Source: Mucor racemosus (lineage: Eukaryota; Mucoromycota; Mucoromycetes; Mucorales; Mucoraceae). From it: a stretch of 14,270 nt of DNA. Below, one piece after another: positions 9,897-14,270 of this stretch (its first letter is position 1; each line of letters starts with the position of its first letter). The position numbers and the translations under genes were made by a program. The notes beneath the pieces are model-generated. The model made no database searches, was not told the origin of the DNA, and saw only the letters and a program-made list of their open reading frames with translations. Location of the stretch: NCBI GenBank assembly GCA_027405735.1, contig JAPEHQ010000049.1, forward strand, positions 1 through 14,270. The letters are read 5' to 3'.

Positions 9897-10439
9897 GTTG
9901 CATGCCACCAACTACCATATGTTATCACCTTCTACAGTATCAATAGACCTTACAATCTATTAGCTACAATATGCATTGAACCGCAAAGTCTTGATATTGG
10001 ATATTATAAATAAGAAACTCTTAGCGTACTAATAAGTAGTATATGCAGCAGCAATTAACAAGAACGTTTGGTGAACCTCAATTATGACACCATATTATTT
10101 TATCCCAGCGGTTAGTTAATCAAATAGCTATCAAATCAACATTCAAGCACATTTAGCGCAGCATTGAAACAAGGCAACTCACAAGCTCTGCAAGAACGGT
10201 TAAATTATGCTTGATCCACTTCAATCCATAAATTACTATCAAACAGTTCTGATGGTTTAATAGTTCCTTAAATTACATCTCAGGATCTCAATGTCAAATC
10301 AATATGAAAGGCCATACTTTTATATCTAAATAAACGATATCTTGTTTTTATTATACAATTGAAGAACTGGCTCATTACTCATTCTCTTTTAATTACATTC
10401 TTTTTTTAAGTATTATTTATCAAACCTGAAAATATACGA
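9897..10439 (-). repeat. Inverted repeat arm 2 of a dispersed family
   Basis: This is the reverse-orientation partner of 4427-4960, aligned from GTTGCATGCCACC at the left to AATATACGA at the right. It lies outside the CACTA-like termini while arm 1 lies inside. This argues for a dispersed mobile family rather than a feature of that element. Confidence 0.85.
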
Positions 10440-10466
10440 AACTATATTTATATGAATTGTAAAAAA

Positions 10467-10495
10467 TGCAATAAAATGACTTCAATTTTATTGCA
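10467..10495. repeat. Perfect small hairpin
   Basis: TGCAATAAAAT (10467-10477) and ATTTTATTGCA (10485-10495) form an 11-bp perfect stem with a 7-base loop. It lies just outside the inverted arm ending at 10439. There is no T run after it that would suggest a terminator, and its role is unknown. Confidence 0.5.
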
Positions 10496-10564
10496 CTACT
10501 CCTGTTGCAAGGATAGGTACTTCTGGCATGCACCCACATAATTGAAAAGGTTCGGTCTCCCTGA

Positions 10565-10705
10565 GCTGCTGTGGAAATGGGAAATGAAAACGCGTACTTG
10601 TTTAAACAATTTTGTATGGATTGTTTCAGGTATTCTTTGAAAATTTTTATAAAATCAAATAATGGTTCAAAATTGAATTTTGAAACTGTACTTAATTCGC
10701 AGTAG
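10565..10705 (+). other. Unassigned open stretch, coding status undecided
   Basis: On the plus strand, 46 codons from 10565 to the stop at 10703 read AAVEMGNENAYLFKQF and onward without low-complexity bias. The minus strand is also open over 10420-10713. I recognise neither reading. The plus-strand frame has no ATG near its upstream TGA (10562), so it would have to be an exon or a remnant. I list it because its base composition is less AT-biased than its neighbours. Confidence 0.2.
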
Positions 10706-10776
10706 ATATACAAATAATATATCTTGATTTAATTAGCTAACAGCTGTTTTTGAAGGAGTAGAATCTACGTTTTTGT

Positions 10777-10926
10777 ATGAAACCACCTCTTCCTACGCTT
10801 AAAAAAAACAAAGCAACTGAAAAAATACTTGCAATTAATGAATATTGATCCAAATGGACTGAAAGTTTCGGAATACTTACTGCAGCTGTAACAGTATCTA
10901 GGGCTATAATTTTATTATCCTATTGA
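10777..10926 (+). pseudogene. Possible relic of a small coding sequence with an internal stop
   Basis: An ATG at 10777 opens 23 codons beginning MKPPLPTLKKNKATEK and stops at TGA 10846. The same frame then continues for 25 more sense codons (SKWTESFGIL onward) to a second TGA at 10924. The lysine-rich, proline-rich start resembles starts of many fungal transposases in style only. No domain is recognisable, and a chance open frame is quite possible. Confidence 0.2.
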
Positions 10927-10928
10927 TT

Positions 10929-11036
10929 TGCTGGTTAAGTCGTAGGAGGGATCAAGTGCCCACTTTTTTCAGTGGGGCTTGTGGTTTAGCAGATCATTTA
11001 AAATTAGAAATAGCGCTAAACCAGCCAAAACCAGCA
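10929..11036. repeat. Nested inverted repeats
   Basis: TGCTGGTT (10929-10936) pairs with AACCAGCA (11029-11036). Inside, CCCACT (10959-10964) pairs with AGTGGG (10971-10976) and TGGTTTAGC (10982-10990) pairs with GCTAAACCA (11015-11023). The outer pair encloses two separate small stems, a cloverleaf-like arrangement of 108 bp. It is not a tRNA by any motif I can see. It could be the remains of a foldback element. Confidence 0.4.
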
Positions 11037-11226
11037 TATATGACAATGACAACAATCAAAACTAATAAGTAAGCATCCTTTTTATGTACAATCAAAGTTG
11101 TAGTGCAATATGCTCTACATCTATTTTTTTATTTTAAATATTGGGTCAATAACAGTAATCAAATAAGTACCACAAAAAATAGCAGAAAATCATAAACCTT
11201 TGTTTCTTAAATGAGTCGCTTTATTA

Positions 11227-11255
11227 ACGTGCCACCAACTTTAAACCTGCACAAA
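11227..11255 (+). repeat. Left TIR of the Tc1/mariner-like element
   Basis: The tip ACGTGCCACCA is followed by ACTTTAAACCTG. It matches the reverse complement of 14225-14252 with one gap and four substitutions, and is preceded by TA. Confidence 0.8.
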
Positions 11256-11950
11256 TTTTAACTTTTTCAAGAGCTATCAACTCACCCAAAACTAACGATA
11301 CAATAAAAAAATCCATAACAATCATTATTTAAACCTTTGTAAACAATTGTTATGGCTCGAATACTTAATTTTACTATAAAATCATTCTGTTGATAGCCTT
11401 TGAAAATAGACGGTATTTCAAAATCTAAGCTGTGTGCTCTTAGGTGAGGGTAACTTTTGAAACAAGGATACTTTGTGATACATAACCTCCTTACCTTAAA
11501 CCCAGCTTACGTAAGCAATACCTGAAATCACCATTTTCGCTATCAACTTACTCAAAATACTAAGACACTAAATCGGATACATAACAATTGTTGTTTAGAG
11601 TTTTGATAACAGCTTTAATAACTGCAGTGATGAATTTTACTATGGCAATAATTTATGGATGGCCTTTGAAAATATTATGTGGTTTCGCAGACTTTAAGCT
11701 GGGGTATCGACGTAGCACCAGCTTACAAAAAAAAATCTTCAAGACCTATCAACTTTCCGAAAAATAAAGATATAATAAATCAGAGCCATAACAATCATTA
11801 TTTAAACCTTTGTGAACAATTGTTATGGCTTTAATAGTTATTTTTACTATAAAATCATTTTACTGATAGCTGTTGAAAATAGGCGGTACTGCAAATATTT
11901 TTGGGTAGGAAATAAGGCTTGGCTACAAAGAATTAAAGTTATACTCCGTT
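11227..11950 (+). repeat. Three degenerate tandem units (about 210-265 bp) behind the left TIR
   Basis: Three blocks repeat the same order of landmarks. CTATCAAC recurs at 11274, 11540 and 11746; an ATAACAAT core at 11315, 11581 and 11788; and TGAAAATA close to 11401, 11665 and 11874. Units 1 and 3 are the most alike and both contain CCATAACAAT with its exact inverse ATTGTTATGG about 23 bases later (11313-11355 and 11786-11828). Unit 3 also opens with ACGTAGCACCAGCTTA at 11710, a near copy of the element's tip. This stretch is non-coding; an 81-codon open frame at 11812-12057 is a by-product. Confidence 0.75.
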
Positions 11951-12011
11951 ATTTAAATTATTCAGGGAGGATCAAAGTTTTACATCATCTATACACTCAA
12001 TTTTTATTACT

Positions 12012-14137
12012 ATGCCTCCACTCACAGCTAGAAAAAAAGCTTATCAAAATAGAGTAAAAAGCGATACAAGCCAGTTTATACGTGTTGATAATGAAGATTG
12101 GGAGATGATTGATTCCGACATCGCCGAATTAAACAGTGCAGCCCAGATGTGCAATTCAAATCCTGAAATCCGTAGATCAGTGAATGAAATTTTAGTCGAC
12201 ACGACTAGAAAAAGCAACAGGCCTTTTTGGTATTCGAAAAATTCAAGGACGACACTCTGGAGACGTGAAAAGGAGAATGAAGCTGTCGATGAGAGACATA
12301 AACTGGAGAGATTTGGTTTTGTTCCGCTGGTCCCAGCAATTCCTGTAGAAGAGCGACAAGCATTAAGTCTTAAGGACAAAGAAATTATGCAAATAAAAGA
12401 AACATTTCCAAAACTTCAAGAATTTGTGAAGCCGGTGATGAACTCGAAGCATGAAGGAAGCAAAACTGAGACTTATAATTTTGTGCGATACTCTTCGATC
12501 AATTATTACTTTATCAAAAGACTTGAAGGTGATAAAACACTTTCAGCTTCGCGTAAAGCAGCTAGAATCTACTGGCCTAAAAACAACGTAACTTATCGTG
12601 CTATGACAATTGTTAAATGGGCCAAGGAGTTCATTTGTGAGGGTGTGTTGTCAAACCATAACCAAGGCTGCCATTCAAAAAGAAAATGTTTTCTGAATGA
12701 TTCTGATGTAAAACAAATTGTTCTTGAAGAAATCCGCAAAACAAAGCCTGCAGAGCGGTCTTTGGTCGTTATCAAGGAGTATATTGACAAAGTGGTTGTC
12801 CCTTCAATCTTAGGTGTTACTGATAGATGTGTAAGTCAGACTACTATCAGCAAGTATCTCCATGAATGGGGTTACGCCTATAGAAAAAACCAAAAGACTA
12901 TCTATTTTGATGGCCATGAACGGGAAGATGTGGTCGCATATAGAGATTTTTGGTCACAAAGGATGCTTCAGTATATGGAAAAGATGGATTTTACACAGGA
13001 GAGAACGAAGAAGATGTGTTGGAACCTGTTGGATTAGAATATATGAAAAAAAGTATGTGTTCGTTACCCATGATGAAAGCACCTTCTACGCTAATGACGG
13101 TAAAAATGACTTGTGGTTGGCTGATGGTGAGAACTATATTCGTAAGAAGGGTCCAGGTTCCTCGATAATGGTAAGTGAATTCCAATGTCCCTGTCATGGA
13201 ACTATGAAATCAGAAGTTGGTCATCTAGGACGTTGTTTAAAGCAGGTGATTCCAGAGAAGGTTGGTGGACTTCAAAACACATGGTTGAACAGCTGAAAGA
13301 AAATGCAATTGGGCTTTTTGAAGCACTCCATCCAAACTGTCAAGCTATTTTTCTTTTCGATAACAGCTCCAACCATGGCGCTTTCGCTGATGATGCTCTG
13401 GTGGTTACTCGCATGACCTTAAACGAGAAGCCGTGGTCCTTAAATGAGAAGTTCCAGTTCGTGATACTTGGTATATCTGCAAAGCCACTGGTTTGCGGAA
13501 ACCACAGACTTTCTTTTACAATAAAGAGATTATCACGAATAAAAAGGGATGCGTCAAGACGAAGAAGGTCCGTTACTTCAAAGGAATCAAGTCGATCTTA
13601 GAAGAAAGAGGACGATGGGTTGGCCATGATGTTGAAGGCCAAAAATGGAAACTGCATTGTGGTGCTCCCGAACGTGTCAATCCCATTTGTTGTGCTCGTC
13701 ATTTTTTGGAAAACTGCCCTGATTTTGTTCAACAGAAATCTGCTTTGCAGGAAATAATTGAAGAATCTGGACACATCTTCGAATTATACCCGAAGTACCA
13801 TTGCGAATGCAATTGGATTGAAATATACTGGGGTGCTGCCAAGAGGGAAGCTCGTTTGCGATGTGACTATACGTTCAAGTCTCTGGAGAAAAATATCCAT
13901 TCTTTTCTGGATACCTCTGGTAACCTGACTCAAATCAGACGTTATTTCAGAAGGTCGATGGACTACATCGAAGCTTATAGCAAATGTAGAGACGGTAGAG
14001 AAGTTGTCCAAGAAGTTAAGAAATTTGTGGAAAAAAAATATTTATCCCATAGAAAAGTTAGAATCCTAACGATTTGTTATAAAAATAAATGTTTGTTTAA
14101 ACTTATTATACTTCTCAATCTCTCAAATAACAAATGA
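12012..14137 (+). pseudogene. Tc1/mariner-type DDE transposase, four frameshifts
   Basis: The start ATG (12012) has A at -3. The N-terminal region runs in one frame to about 12990 and includes a helix-turn-helix-like segment, TTISKYLHEWGYAYRK, about residues 277-292, then YFDGHEREDVVAYRDFW, a typical lead-in to the catalytic core. Catalytic residues: Asp in THDEST (codon 13072), Asp in FLFDNSSNH (13359), Glu in CNWIEIYWG (13820). A cysteine-bearing insertion (CGAPERVNPICC, about 13654-13695) lengthens the second interval compared with classical mariners. The frame changes near 12989-12992 (T run), 13046-13052 (A7), between about 13205 and 13235, and near 13455-13460. Each change amounts to one missing base. 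The total, 2126 bases plus four, is 710 codons including the stop, and no in-frame stop occurs within any segment. It would cut and paste the surrounding element by binding its termini. The gene is visibly GC-richer than its surroundings. Confidence 0.85.
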
Positions 14138-14157
14138 GCTACATCACCTGCCATGAG

Positions 14158-14205
14158 ATGCCTCCAAAAAAAAAAGCATACTGAAATAGCGGTGTTAAAG
14201 AATAA
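14158..14205 (+). pseudogene. Start-like relic resembling the transposase N-terminus
   Basis: An ATG at 14158 reads MPPKKKAY, then a TGA (14182), then NSGVKE and a TAA (14203). The intact start of the transposase at 12012 reads MPPLTARKKAYQNRVK. The two share MPP, KKAY, N and VK in order, and the DNA shares ATGCCTCC and an A run followed by GC. It sits only about 50 bp from the right terminus, downstream of the gene's stop. It may be the remains of a second copy or of an internal rearrangement. The match is short and A-rich, so chance is not excluded. Confidence 0.35.
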
Positions 14206-14224
14206 AAATTGAAACAAAATTAGG

Positions 14225-14252
14225 TTTACACAGATTTAAAGTGGTGGCACGT
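14225..14252 (-). repeat. Right TIR of the Tc1/mariner-like element
   Basis: This is the reverse complement of the left terminus, ending GGTGGCACGT, followed by TA at 14253-14254 and 16 bp of flank to the window's end. Confidence 0.8.
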
Positions 14253-14270
14253 TATACGGTCAGTATGTAG

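Larger units (their letters stand above)
11227..14252 (+). mobile_element. Tc1/mariner-superfamily transposon, about 3.0 kb, both ends present
   Basis: Inverted termini at 11227-11255 and 14225-14252 share the tip ACGTGCCACCA exactly and continue with CTTTAAA and CTG matches after a one-base gap. TA lies on both sides (11225-11226 and 14253-14254), the target preference of the IS630/Tc1/mariner superfamily. The interior holds three tandem units behind the left end and a single transposase gene reading rightwards, whose catalytic motifs agree with this superfamily. The element is thus structurally complete, but its gene carries frameshifts, so this copy is probably not autonomous unless the frameshifts are assembly errors. 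Confidence 0.8.

Noticed and set aside
10420..10713. A 97-codon minus-strand open frame
   Set aside because: Its end runs into the dispersed inverted arm (up to 10439) and it includes the hairpin at 10467. No similarity is recognised, so it is not called as a gene.
12044..12379. A 111-codon minus-strand open frame under the transposase start
   Set aside because: It is antisense to the conserved transposase frame and has no features of its own; it is a shadow.
13171..13176. A perfect GTAAGT donor-like site inside the transposase, suggesting an intron might explain the frame changes
   Set aside because: The bases right after it encode MVSEFQCPCHG, which is conserved-looking transposase sequence. 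No acceptor within a plausible distance restores all frames, and four separate shifts would need four introns.

Overview
The window looks like repeat-rich, very AT-rich DNA from a fungal nuclear genome. Three things point to a eukaryote: exon fragments of a cytoplasmic dynein intermediate chain flanked by GT/AG splice signals, a Tc1/mariner-type transposase of a kind I associate with fungal genomes, and several MITE-like or terminal-inverted-repeat elements. An early-diverging fungus with a low-GC, transposon-filled genome (for example an arbuscular mycorrhizal fungus such as Rhizophagus) would fit, but this is inference. I see no intact host gene, no tRNA or rRNA gene and no CRISPR array.

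Layout. At 138 and 9530 lie the facing ends of a CACTA-like element: inverted termini matching at 18 of 20 positions, each backed by clusters of short GTGCAGA/TGCCCAT motifs. Between them are a 498-bp TA-flanked MITE (842-1339), two copies of a segment carrying one dynein intermediate chain exon (2388-3623 and 5126-6575), a direct repeat pair (3640-4194 and 8352-8911), and one arm of an inverted pair (4427-4960, partner at 9897-10439). The rest of that interval is non-coding AT-rich DNA. From 9531 to 11226 there is a possible orphan pogo-like end, the second inverted arm, small hairpins and open-frame remnants that I cannot assign.

From 11227 to 14252 lies a nearly complete Tc1/mariner-superfamily transposon of about 3.0 kb. 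It has inverted terminal repeats with TA on both sides and three degenerate tandem units behind the left terminus. Its transposase gene is at 12012-14137, with all three DDE residues visible. The reading frame is broken by four single-base losses, all in the same direction, and otherwise shows no stop codons. Either this is a recently inactivated copy or the assembly carries base-deletion errors.

There is no evidence of genes working together. The window is a nest of mobile elements and duplicated fragments. The most unusual points are the left-end architecture of the Tc1-like element (terminus-like sequence and a dyad iterated in tandem), the second start-like relic next to its right terminus, the mosaic dynein exon duplication, and the MITE built around an iterated terminus motif.
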